The translations under genes were made by a program, and so were the position numbers. Source: Pseudeuparius sepicola (Eukaryota; Arthropoda; Insecta; Coleoptera; Anthribidae). Taken from it: a stretch of 64,000 bases of DNA. A model generated the notes under the pieces. It was not told the origin of the DNA. It saw only the letters and a program-made list of their open reading frames with translations, and did not search any database. This document shows positions 46,935 to 58,300 of the stretch, piece after piece. The first letter of the stretch is position 1, and every line of letters begins with the position of its first letter. The DNA lies in the NCBI GenBank assembly GCA_963920635.1, contig OY987303.1, positions 21,120,175-21,184,174 of the forward strand, read 5' to 3'.

Positions 46935-48300
46935 AGTTATTTATGTACCAAGGCACTGAAGTTCAACTTTTTATGACTCATGTGGAATTTAGTTTAGTTA
47001 ATAAACCACATGAGTCATAAAAATAACTTCAGTGCCGAGGTACATATTATATATTTTTTGAAATCGGAAAAAGAAATATTTTTAGGCAAGAAAATGATCA
47101 TACGGGATCACCCGTCCATGAACCAACTGCGCGCGGCGTTGCTTGACTTTGACGATCGCTCCGTCGCTATCATTACGACGGTGCTGGCTCTACCTAGGTC
47201 ACGTCTGACAAGACACGGTTCCTTTGAGCAGAAAAACCAAACTGCTGCTTGTTGTGCAGCCTCCATAACCAATCTATTGATATTCAAACCCACTAAAATA
47301 TTTATACTGAAACATTGCGCTGCTATAGGCTATAGGTAACAATTTCGCAATGTGTACGAAAAGTTAAGTGGGCCTTTATTAGCCCGGTTTTAAATATTTG
47401 GTCACTTTTGACGGGCGTCTGACGTTTGATGTTTACATCTCGCCAAGGCTTACGTACCTATTGAAAAAATCGTACAATAATATACTACTTCAGTGCCGAT
47501 TTCTGAGCTTTTAATGACGATTTTGAGACACTTCACTGCCGATTTCAAGAAAATATATGAATATTAGATTTTTTAAAAATCTGGTTCCGGACAGTCCATG
47601 CCTGTCAGATTTGATATTTAAAATTATATACCATCAAGTATTCGTTTTCTCTTAATTATTTCTCTTCAAATCGGCACTCGATAGTTGTCCCGTAATAGTT
47701 ATTTATGTACCAAGGCACTGAAGTTCAACTTTTTATGACTCATGTGGAGTTTAGTTGCTGAGGCCTCTGGCCGAGGCAAATAAACCACATGAGTCATAAA
47801 AAGAACTTCAGTGCCGAGGTACATATTATATTTTTTTTGAAATCGAAAAAAAATGTTTTATTAGGCAAGAAAATAATAATAATGGATCACCCGTCCACGA
47901 ACCGACTACGCGCGGCGTTGCTTGACTTTACCGAACGCTCTATCTAGGACAAGTATAATGATGTACGGCACCTTCTGACAAAAAAAAACCAAACTGCTGC
48001 TTCTTGTGCAGCCTACACAACAAATCTATTGATACTCAAATTTACTAAAATATGTATACTGAAGGATTGCGCTTCTATAGGAAACAATTTCGCAATGTAT
48101 ACGAAAAGTTAAATGAGCCTTTATCGGCCGGGTTTTGAATATTTGGTCACTTTTGACGGGCGATTTCTCCGCGTCTGACGTTTCATGTTTACATCTCGCC
48201 AAGGCCTACTTATTGAAAAAATCGTACAATAATGGGCTACATTATTGTACGATTTCTGTGCTTTTAATGACGATTTTGGGACATTTTAATGCCGATTTCA
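46935..48300. repeat. Tandem pair of hairpin-bearing repeats (762-bp period)
   Basis: AGTTATTTATGTACCAAGGC begins at 46935 and again at 47697. Each copy opens with a hairpin of about 45-bp arms: CACTGAAGTTCAACTTTTTA pairs with its complement before GTGCCGAGGTAC. Each continues through ACCCGTCCA, CGCGCGGCGTTGCTTGACTT and the GGTCACTTTTGACGGGCG block also found inverted at 33170-33430. The 109-aa frame at 47010-47339 lies in the repeat and is not treated as a gene. Confidence 0.65.
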
Positions 48301-49309
48301 AGAAAACACAGTTATTTGCTGTTTCTTTCAATACAAATATAAGATTTTTTTAATATTACTCGACGTCTCAACAACATTATATTATGGTCAGACGAACAAA
48401 GGTGCATTTGATCAAAATTTAATTGACAAAATTCTGTCACAAATGCAAGGAAAAGAGCCGTTTATTCATAAACTAGCCCACTTTTCCACCATGTACGTGG
48501 CTCGCACATGTGCAGGGAGGAAGTAGCAGAGGGAGAGGGAGTGCCTCTACTTTTTCCCACATCACTTTAAAATTTCGACAATTGTTCGGGGTAACCGTCC
48601 CCAGTTTTAATTGAATCGTTACAAGTGAGTACGTTTTTAGTTAATGTGTCCGGTCACAGAGCCATTAACGCAGCTAGTGTGATAACGGTCGCGATACGTT
48701 GGGTGTTTCATTATCGTTCGATACTTTGGGTACTCACAATAAATCTTCCAATCTTCACACAAAGCTGGGATACGTTTGTGGGCCACGTTACGTTTTACGT
48801 TGTTTTCCAATTTTAGGCTTTTCAATTTTTTTTATTTACATTACATTCCTTTGAATATTGACTTGCACATTGATCAATTTTATTCAATAAAAACAAAAAC
48901 TAAATGAAATTAACAACTAGGCCAGACAAATACGATTTCGCTTAGTTCCGTGGGAAAAATATCTCATAAATTGTTGATATATCGTAATATATTATAACAT
49001 AATCAAAGTTTGTTATTCCTCGACTGTTTCTGATAAGCTCAAAACGATGTATGATTTTATTTTTTTAAACTTGAATCTTTTAGTTATATAGGTGCTTAAT
49101 TGAGGAAGGTCAATTAAATTTTACATTGTAAATTTGGATCGATCGTTGGTTCGATTCGAATATATCGCACAAAAAAATTCTTTAAAGAAGTCGCACTGAA
49201 TACTGAATAATGCCTATACTTTTAAATTAAAAATTATTTGCTTGTAGAGATATGGAAAATACATATTCAGAGAAATTTGAATTATTAATAATATTATAGA
49301 TAAGTTGTA
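48301..49309. other. Intergenic, no gene seen
   Basis: AT-rich; two overlapping opposite-strand frames at 48625-48825 show no family features. A moderately GC-rich stretch at 48490-48620 has no interpretable signal. Confidence 0.4.
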
Positions 49310-49743
49310 CAGGGGGTCCCAAATTTGACGCTTGTGGAAAAATTCTCTGATTTAAGTAGCTGAGTGCCCAAATCGCATCTCGATATTTTTTCTTTTCTTT
49401 TTCTTTAACGTGCAATAACTTCGTTCTTTATGAATATTTTCGATTTCGATAAAAACATATTTTTTGTTCATTTTATGATATTTTCCTTCGTTAGCGGTTT
49501 TAACGAAAGAATCCCCAAATGTGTCCACTTTGACTCACAGGGTTATTTTTCATTAATACTGCTAACCAAAAAAATGTTTTTATCTACCTCAATGGATTCT
49601 ACGCGAAAAAAAACAACGAACTAAGATATCGAGATGCGGTTTGGGGCATTCAAAATATTTCAAAAATCGAGCTCTAGACACCCGAGCTGCCACTTGTCTA
49701 TCTCTTAGAAAAATAGGAAAATGTCCCAAAAGCGTCCAGCCTG
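49310..49743. mobile_element. Short element related to the me31B intron insertion
   Basis: 434 bp beginning CAGGGGGTCCCAAATTTGAC and ending GTCCCAAAAGCGTCCAGCCTG, with TA outside both ends. Its layout resembles 1353-1970. It directly abuts the next element, sharing the TA at 49744-49745. Confidence 0.5.
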
Positions 49744-49745
49744 TA

Positions 49746-51977
49746 CAGGGTGGGCCAAATTGGACACATTTAAAGGGAAACTCCTATTTTTGACAGAGAT
49801 AGACGAAAACTGATGTCGGTGTCTGAGGCTCATTTTTTATGATAAACTTAATGGCGAAAACCGCAAATCGATATCTGTCAACGTTCTTGAGTTACAGGGC
49901 GTTTTTCGAAAATGTGCGTTTTCGGGTTGAAAATTTTGTATTTCTGTAAAAACATTCTTAAAGCACTTTTTTACGTAGAATCCAATGCTGGTACTACATT
50001 TTTTTCTAGTCAATGGTTTAAGAGTTACGGATAAAAAATATTATTTTTTAAATAGAACACCCTGTATATTTTTGCAATTTTTAATAGAGCAAAAAATTAC
50101 CATTCCAAAAATATATAACACTTGATTTACTTAAGTTATCAATAATTATTACTAATAGCTTTTATGATTTCATGTGTATATAATTAGAAGCACGCCCTTT
50201 CAACAAGTAGGCTTTGGACGGTGAGACAATGAAACAATCGTGGAAAAATGTGTACTGTTACCTACCTGTGAAATTTTCAGTTAGGCTGTTTAGGCAGGGT
50301 AAAGATTTTTCTATTTTTGTGTAATTTAAAAACTTTATAACATACCTAAGTACAAGCAAAGCATACACGTGTTTCATGCTATTTGGCAATCATCAGTACG
50401 GTGTAATATCAACCAAATCAAAAAGATAGGAATGATTTGGGAAGCAACAAATGAAGTCCAGGCAGGAGCCAACAGCACATGTGCAGCTTCAGTCAGCACA
50501 TCCCCTACCGTGGGGCTTGTACTAACATCGCCACGGAGGCTGCTAAAGGGACCTGCGTGGAAATCTTCATAACCCAAGATACAATGACAATAAGGATGTA
50601 AGATTAGCGAGTGTAAATGTAATAATTACAAGAAAAGGTGATAATGGGCAAACACTCAAAGTTAACAAAAAGAAAAAACTAGTAACCGCATACACGTGTT
50701 TCATGCTATTTGGCAATCATCAGTACGGTCTAATATCAACCAAATCAAAAAGATAGGAATGATTTGGGAAGCAACAAATGAAGTCCAGGCAGGAGCCAAC
50801 AGCACATTTGCAGCTTCAGTCAGCACATCCCCTATTTTGGGGCTTGTACTAACATCGCCACGGAGGCTGCTAAAGCGACCTGCGTGGAAATATTCATAAC
50901 CCAAGATACAATGACAATAAGGATGTAAGATTAGCGAGTGTAAATGTAATAATTACAAGAAAAGGTGATAATGGGCAAACACTCAAAGTTAAAAAGAAAA
51001 AAACTAGTAACCGCATACACGTGTTTCATTTGTTGCTTCCCAAATCATTCCTATCTTTTTGATTTGGTTGATATTACACCGTACTGATCATTGCCAAATA
51101 GCATGAAACACGTGTATGCGGTTACTAGTTGAATGAAATTTGAAAGTTATGAAAAATGGAATATGATAGTCTGTTTTATACAATCCGGTTTAACTCGTAC
51201 CTACCTTTTCGGCCTACTATTAATCAAATCTATTAACTATATTACTCTAACACTATTAATCAAATTGTGTCGCAATCTTGCAAAAATGTGCTTGAAAGGA
51301 TGTCTTCTCTCTGGATACCGTTCGTAGTATAAATTGCTCGTTGCATGTGATTTTTCCCCGGATTGTATAAAACATTTTTCATAACTTTCAAATTTCATTG
51401 TCGGTATGTTATAAAGTTATAAATTACACAAAAATAGAAAAATCTTTACCCTGCCTAAACAGCCTAACTGAAAATTTGACAGGTAGGTAACAGTAAACAT
51501 TTTTCCACGGTTGTTTCATTGTCTCACCGTCCAAAGCCTACTTGTTGAAAGGGCGTGCTTCCAATTATAGGTACACATGAAATCATAAAAGCTATTAGTA
51601 ATAATTATTGATAACTACTTAAGTAAATCATTAAGTGTTATATATTTTTGGAATGGTAATTTTTTGCTCTATTAAAAAATGCAAAAATACACAGGGTGTT
51701 CCATTTAAAAAATAATATTTTTTATCCGTAACGTTGTTACCGTAATGTTGTTACCGAAACACAAAATTTTCAACCCGAAAAAAGTTACGGCCACTTTTTG
51801 AAAACGCACATTTTCGAAAAACGCCCTGTAACTCAAGAACGGTGACAGATATCGATTTGCGGTTTTCGCCAATAAGTTTATCATAAAAAATGAGCCTCAG
51901 ACACCGATATCAGTTTTCGTCTATCTCCGTCAAAAATAGGAGTTTCCCTTTAAAAGTGTCCAATTTGGCCCACCCTG
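49746..51977. mobile_element. Large palindromic composite of CAGGGTG elements
   Basis: 2232 bp. It starts CAGGGTGGGCCAAATTGGAC and ends with the complement at 51977, with TA outside. Its two outer pieces, 49746-50064 and 51692-51977, are each bounded by CAGGGTG...CACCCTG and are inverted copies of one another. The next layer, 50065-50345 and about 51410-51691, is also mirrored. The centre holds a tandem repeat (50361-51012) and an inverted fragment of it (51013-51125). Confidence 0.7.
50361..51012. repeat. Two tandem copies of a 327-bp unit
   Basis: GCATACACGTGTTTCATGCT starts at 50361 and 50688, and GCATACACGTGTTTCAT again at 51013, giving periods of 327 and 325. The 67-codon frames on both strands in each unit are overlapping readings of the repeat. 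After 51013 the sequence folds back as an inverted copy of the unit start. Confidence 0.85.
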
Positions 51978-52223
51978 TACAATGCTCTAGATGTTTCGCT
52001 TGCAAAATCTGCTAAAATCGCCGGGCGCCTCGTTTAACCCAAGGAAATACCGACAGTTATTAAACGTTATTAACAATAAAATTATTGAAATTATCTAGCG
52101 CATACCGCATACCTTCTTCACAATTTTTGCATCACTCGACCCACATTTTAAATATTCCACCGCGGATGCAGGTACACCTCGCGGGTCTCGAACTGGGCCC
52201 GCTGATCGTCCGACCGTCGCGGC

Positions 52224-52253
52224 TACGTCACACGTTTCCCGCCCTTTCATTGG
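52224..52253 (+). promoter_or_regulatory. Proximal promoter cluster: CRE-like, E2F-like and CCAAT motifs
   Basis: Within 30 bp of a GC-rich island upstream of the CDK-inhibitor start codon: TACGTCAC (52224-52231), TTTCCCGCC (52235-52243), which is an exact E2F consensus, and ATTGG (52249-52253), an inverted CCAAT box. The ATG is at 52395. The composition contrasts with the AT-rich flanks. E2F control would suit a cell-cycle inhibitor; that link is inference. Confidence 0.45.
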
Positions 52254-52394
52254 CCCGAGTACACGCGGTCGCCTTGGTGGGGAGCGACCGCGACTCATTC
52301 AACAAAGCTCCTCGAGCTTTCTCCTGTCAGTGCTGTTTTCTGCTTCGGTGGTGTCTGAACACTCTGATCCCAAAAACCCAGTTCTACTCGTACC

Positions 52395-55300
52395 ATGGAT
52401 TTCGTCTACAAGATCGTGATAATCGACAATAAACAAAGGAGCATGAAGAGGCCGAGGCTCGAAGCTACCAAAGTTGAAATCGGGGCTGTGAAGAAGTGCC
52501 TATTTGGGAAAGCTGATCCAGAAGACACTCAGAAGATGTTGGATGAGCAAATTGAAGCGGATAGAGAGAAACTGTTCGATAGATTTGGTTTTATGGTGGA
52601 AGATTTGGAGAATAGGGAAGTGTGTGACAGGGAGAATGTGGCTAGCAACAGGCAGAATAACGGGCGAAATTCTGCGATGGAGGTTGTTGGAAAGAAGTTG
52701 GCGAAAGCTAAGAGGAAGGTGTTGCAGAGCAGGAATCAATCGTTTATTACCGGTAAGTTTAATTAAATGTTTTCTATACGACCCCTTTCGAAAATAACGT
52801 TTTCCACCCTCTCTATTCTATTTGAAAGAATGTATTTCCACGCTTAGGGAGGAATGTATTTACCTTCCTGTTGTCATAGCAACTACGTACCTATTACATA
52901 TAAGTTGCATTAATAGGTATTCGGATATTTCAAAGGTGTCGCAAAATGTAAATTACACTGGTGGGACACTTCCCACACTTCCTTTATACCCTCCCATGGA
53001 TTTTAGTTATGTTTGTGTTTAGATGTTTCGATAATGTTCAAACCTTTCATAATTCATTATGAAAAAATTCTACACGATCCAAGAAATTAATCTGAACTTT
53101 ATTTTAAAATTGGCATTCTGTTTGTCCCATTCTATCTCAGTGTATTCATAACGAGGGGAAAATTATTGGTCTGATTTTCATAATAAAATGTCAGAATTCT
53201 CCCGAAACCAACAACGTAGGAGTCACCCTGCATTTGCAGATATTTTATATCAACCGACAAAAATAATGTCTATCAAAAAATCGAGCAAAAAATGTAAGTG
53301 AATTAGTTCGAGCAAATTTGAACTAGGTACGTAAATTCCAAATGCCTTATTACACCTACATGGTACCTAATAAGGTAAACGACTCTGTTATTGTTATTAG
53401 AGATAGTATGCGCCACAAGGTAACGTTTTGGGGCCGGTAGGTGCTGATCCGGCTACACACTTCCGGTTCAGCTACGTATATACTCTTCACCCTCTTTAGA
53501 TAAAAGCGTGTGAATGCATAACAGAGCACCATGATTTCCATAATAAAATTCAGCATTCAGCGATTTTCTTCTTTGCCGACAATCACATGTCGCGCGGAAT
53601 ACTTCGTGTTTATGAAAAAATATATATAATAATTCCAAGACATAGATCAAATTTGGAAAATCGGCGACGGTATGCCCGATAATAAACCATGATACAGAAA
53701 ATTTCCTGCGGCCATACTAACAAAACGTAAGCTCAGTCCTGTTATTATGAGACTATCTAAATCTAAATGGGATATACTTAGGATGTTGGATGTTCTTCGT
53801 ATTGGTCCCACAAGCCACAAGCCTACTAGAAATGTAGAAGTTTTACAAGTAAAATACAAGTTAGTGCAAGTTAGAACAAGCAAGATTAGCGTTGCGGATA
53901 TGAGTGTATTCGTCGATGGAGGATCAATCAACGGTGTAATGCACAGTCACGTTAACGTTCTGAGACCGGCAGATAGCTACTATTCTCGCGCTGCATATAG
54001 AAATGACGTTCGTTTGAAAATTATTGTGTATTATTATACAAAGTCTAAGTCTTGGTATATCTTGATTATTTCAGTAGCCAGTTTTCTTTGAATTTAAAAG
54101 ATTCCTACAAACTGCAGTATTTTCTATTTATATATTATATACAGGGTGATTCACCTAAGACTCCCCGGCCTCATATCTCAGCAACTAAATAAGATATTTT
54201 AGTTCCGTAAAAAGAAACAGGTAGAGCTCGTCGAATACTTTATTCTTAGGCTATAATTGAATTTTTCTATTGCAAATTGTAGATGACGCTGCGGTTGAAA
54301 GAATAATTGAAAGAATAATTTCGATAGCAGTGACCTTGAAAAGTGATTCATCCGAATTGCCCTTCAATTTGAAGCAAATTATGTGCTATAAACAAATTTC
54401 GAAAAATCGATGGTTTTTGAGTTAACGCACTTTAAAGTTGGCAGTACAGGCATGTGGAAAATCTGCAGTGGTCAATCCTAAGATTATTTCCAAAACAAAA
54501 AACGAGAAAATAATTTTTTGGGGAGTTCTTACAACTATTCTAATATCGCACGCAGTTGTTTTGTCATTTTAAAGGTACAGGGTGTCCGAGGGAACAATCC
54601 CACCACCCTTCACTCTTTAAGTTTTTGAGATACAAAAAAACTTTATTAACAAAAGTTGTAGCTTATAAACAGTTTTTATTAACCATACTATGAATATACC
54701 GGGCATTTCTTAAAAGCGGAGCAAACCAAACATACTTTTTTAACGGGAACGCCCCATAGGTTTTTAGTTGTTGAAATCTACTCATCATTACGGTTAAAAC
54801 GGTATACAACTTTATAACATTATTTTTAATGTTTTTGGAATATCTAATTTTCAAATTTTATACTAAACCTACATACAGGTTTGGTATAATATTTAAAAAC
54901 TAAATATTAAAAAAATGGGAAAAGATAATTTTAATAAAGTTTTGCACCATTTTAACAGTAATGACGAATGGCGTAAAAAACCTAAAAACATATGGGGTGT
55001 TCCCAGTTCCCATTAAAAAAAGCGTATGTTTCGTTTGCCCCGCTTTTAAGAAATACTCTGTATAATCACAAAAAACTGTTTATAATAAGCTACAACTTTT
55101 GTTTGAAAAGTTTTTTTATCACAAAACTTAAAGATTTAAGGGGTGGAATTGTTCCTTGGGACACCCTGTACATTTGAAATAATGATAAAACAACTCTGTG
55201 AGATATATTAGGATAGACGTAAGAACTCCTCAGAAAATTAATTGATTGTTTTTTGTTTTGGAAATATTCTTAGGATTGTCTACTACAGATTTTCCACATG

Positions 55301-58300
55301 CATATGCATTGCTAACTTTAAAGTGCGGTAACGAAGAAACTGTTGCTTTTTCAGAATTTGCTTATAGTACATAATTTGCTTCTAATTGAAGGACAATTTG
55401 GATGCACCACTTATCAAGGTCACTGCAAACGAGAAAATTCTTTCGACCGCAGCGCCATCTACAATTTGCAATAGAAAAATTAAACTTGTGCATACAAATA
55501 AAGTATTCACCTGTTCCTTTTTACGGAACTAAAATATCTTATTTAGTTGCTGAGATATGAGGCCGGGGAGTCTTAGGTGAATCACCCTGTATATAATATA
55601 TAAATAGAAAATACTACTACAGCAACTGGTTAAACACCCCTTGAGTTATAGGTAAATCCGAGGATAAATCAGAAACTTGGCTAAAAATTTTCTAAATATA
55701 TGCGGATGGCTTTGTCATATTTATAAAATTAAGATGTAGGATGTATGTTTATGTTGATTTCACACCACCTTTTGAGTAGTTTTCTCATAGATTATTCCAA
55801 AAAATATTCCAAGCTGCAACAAAAAAGGAAGGTATAGTCTGAGTTTTAATGTGTTTCAGTTAGATTATGATTATGTGCAATCACTACCTTAAAAGACAAA
55901 AGTCATTTTTTCGATGGTTGAAAAAATGTTGATAATCAAATCGAAAAACGAAAGTCATACATATAAGCTATAATCTTGGTATACATAGTCCTCTCTATTC
56001 TTTCACAAATCCTTGCACAACTGTAATGAGTATAAAGTAGAAACAGTAATATCGAGCAGTTCCCAGCGCTGTCAGCAAATAATTCTTCGACCACAAGCGA
56101 GAAGCACAACCAAAATATTATAATGATGGGTTCTAAAAATACATGCATACCAGTTCTTTTAAACAAGATAAGACAAGTTCAAGACTGGTGTTTAGTCTGA
56201 TTGTTGATTTTAATCTCATTTTTATTGCAAGCGTTCTTTTTGTTTAGTTGTTTCAATATTTAGTTATCCCTGCCTGCACAATATTATCTATATTCTCTCG
56301 AAATTGCTATAGGTGGGTAGGTACCTACTTTTTAAAATTGCAACTGCCCACACTGCCCACTATCTCCCGCAAACATTATAGACATTGTTGTTAACGGCAT
56401 TGAAAAGATAAGCCTATGACTATTTAAAATGCAATCCTCCAAATATTTGCAATAAGTACCTACTTATATTTTATGACAAACGTTCCGTGCGTTGTATACT
56501 TACCAGATACTAACCATAATTACAGCGTCTACCAGCAAATAGCAATTATTTTTTTAAGGTAAATAAACATCAATTTGATTCGTAAAGCTGGCTAACGACT
56601 TTCATCGCGGCAGTTTATTTTAAATTAGAAGTGAATTTATGTTTTTTACGTCTGCAGTGCAGTACATTAGCGGCCGTTTACTTTGTAAATTCTTTGCGGC
56701 AATTTAATGTTTCGGGGGATTATTGGTACTATAATTTTTCTATGGATTTTAGATCTTCGATCGTCCCAGCCATCTTAATATGACATGTCAAATAAACTCC
56801 CAAAGAGACATAAATGTTGTTGTAAATAAGATTTTCCACAGTGTTCAATTTGTATTTAATAACATTTTATGACTTGTTTGGTAATTTTTGCATAAATAAA
56901 ATACTATATTAATGGGTAGGTAGTAAAGTTATTTCAAATTTAATTACATTCTTCGTTTTAATTAAATTAACGGTCATAAATCATAAAGTTTTGGTCTAGA
57001 TTAATAATTTTATTACTAGTCTTACCAGGATATTGCTCTGTTTTCTATATGTGAAACCGGAAATTCGACTTTTGGACACATTTTGGCAGTTGCCACCTGC
57101 TTAATAAATGTTTTGAAGAACGAACCCACGAACTTATCAGACCTTGTTTACGCCGGTAACGCAAAAATTCGGCGTATTTAATTTTATTCCAAACAAGTTA
57201 CTAGAAAGAAAAACTAACTTTCACCTACGAAAATTTACAAAATTACCGTTGTTTACAAGCTTCCTATAAATATTATTTCATCCTAAAAACATATGTCGAC
57301 TAGAAACAGAAACTAGCACAGAATAGTGTGAATTAACTAGTATCCTGGGTGTACCTCAAGGTAGCGTTCTCAGGCCGCCACCACATTACTAGATTCATAT
57401 AAGTAGTGTTGGTGCGCGACTTAGAATTGAATTAGCCCCAAGCTTTATCTTTTAATTTATACTGAGAAAGGCGAAAGGGCCTTGTACGAAGCATCGCCGC
57501 TCACACGGTAGTCTCTAGACCGTAACCACTGGCCACCACCATTGATACTGAGATAAATTATTAAATTACCTTCTTTATTATGTACCCCTTTCGGTGAGAA
57601 AGTCCAGATTTCTGAATATCTCCAACGTGTGTCAATTTACCGAAACGAGACTTCACGGTCGGAAGGTTTGGTTCAGATTTTCACATGGAGATATAAAAAA
57701 CGGTTAGGGCAGTTGGAAAGAGTTGATTGTCAAATGTAATTGTTCGTATTGTTGCCCAGACAGGTAGTTTTTCATGTATTTAACTGACAAAAATACCTCT
57801 AATACTTTTCAATTATACCGTTTCTCCTTTATATTTATTTATAATCAGTGATTCTATCGTCGAATGGAAGAATGTGAAGTGTCAGAAAATAAATCGTTAT
57901 TACCAAGTCTATAACTGGCCATTAACAAATACCTAATGTTATTGACTCTCACTCCGACATGTAGTCCCAAATAAATAAACATTATATCATTTTGTGCCAG
58001 AAAAAATCTTGCCCCGAAGACCTAACGTACTCGTCTGCCTTTTTTGGAAGTGACTCACCCACCTATCTACAGTCTTTTTGTGCTTGTCTGAGCTTGTATA
58101 CCCGTTCGCGCCAATTTTTCAAGTCAGGTAACGAAAGATCGGGGACGTTATGCGAATGAATCACTTCTAAGGAGAAAAGAATGTCGCTTTCTCGTGAATA
58201 GGCAGACACGGCATTTTACGGCATTATGGCATTGCAGAAATACGCAATATGTTGTGTTACTGTAGGTAGGTACTCTCTCATATATAGACTTTGGGTAGGT

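Noticed and set aside
50369..50904. Paired 67-codon frames on both strands, twice
   Set aside because: They are readings of a 327-bp tandem repeat inside a palindromic element, not conserved proteins.
53747..54091. A 114-codon frame in the CDK-inhibitor intron
   Set aside because: No family features. Part of it (GTCGATGGAGG-TCAATCAACG) recurs near 45701, so it is a dispersed repeat.
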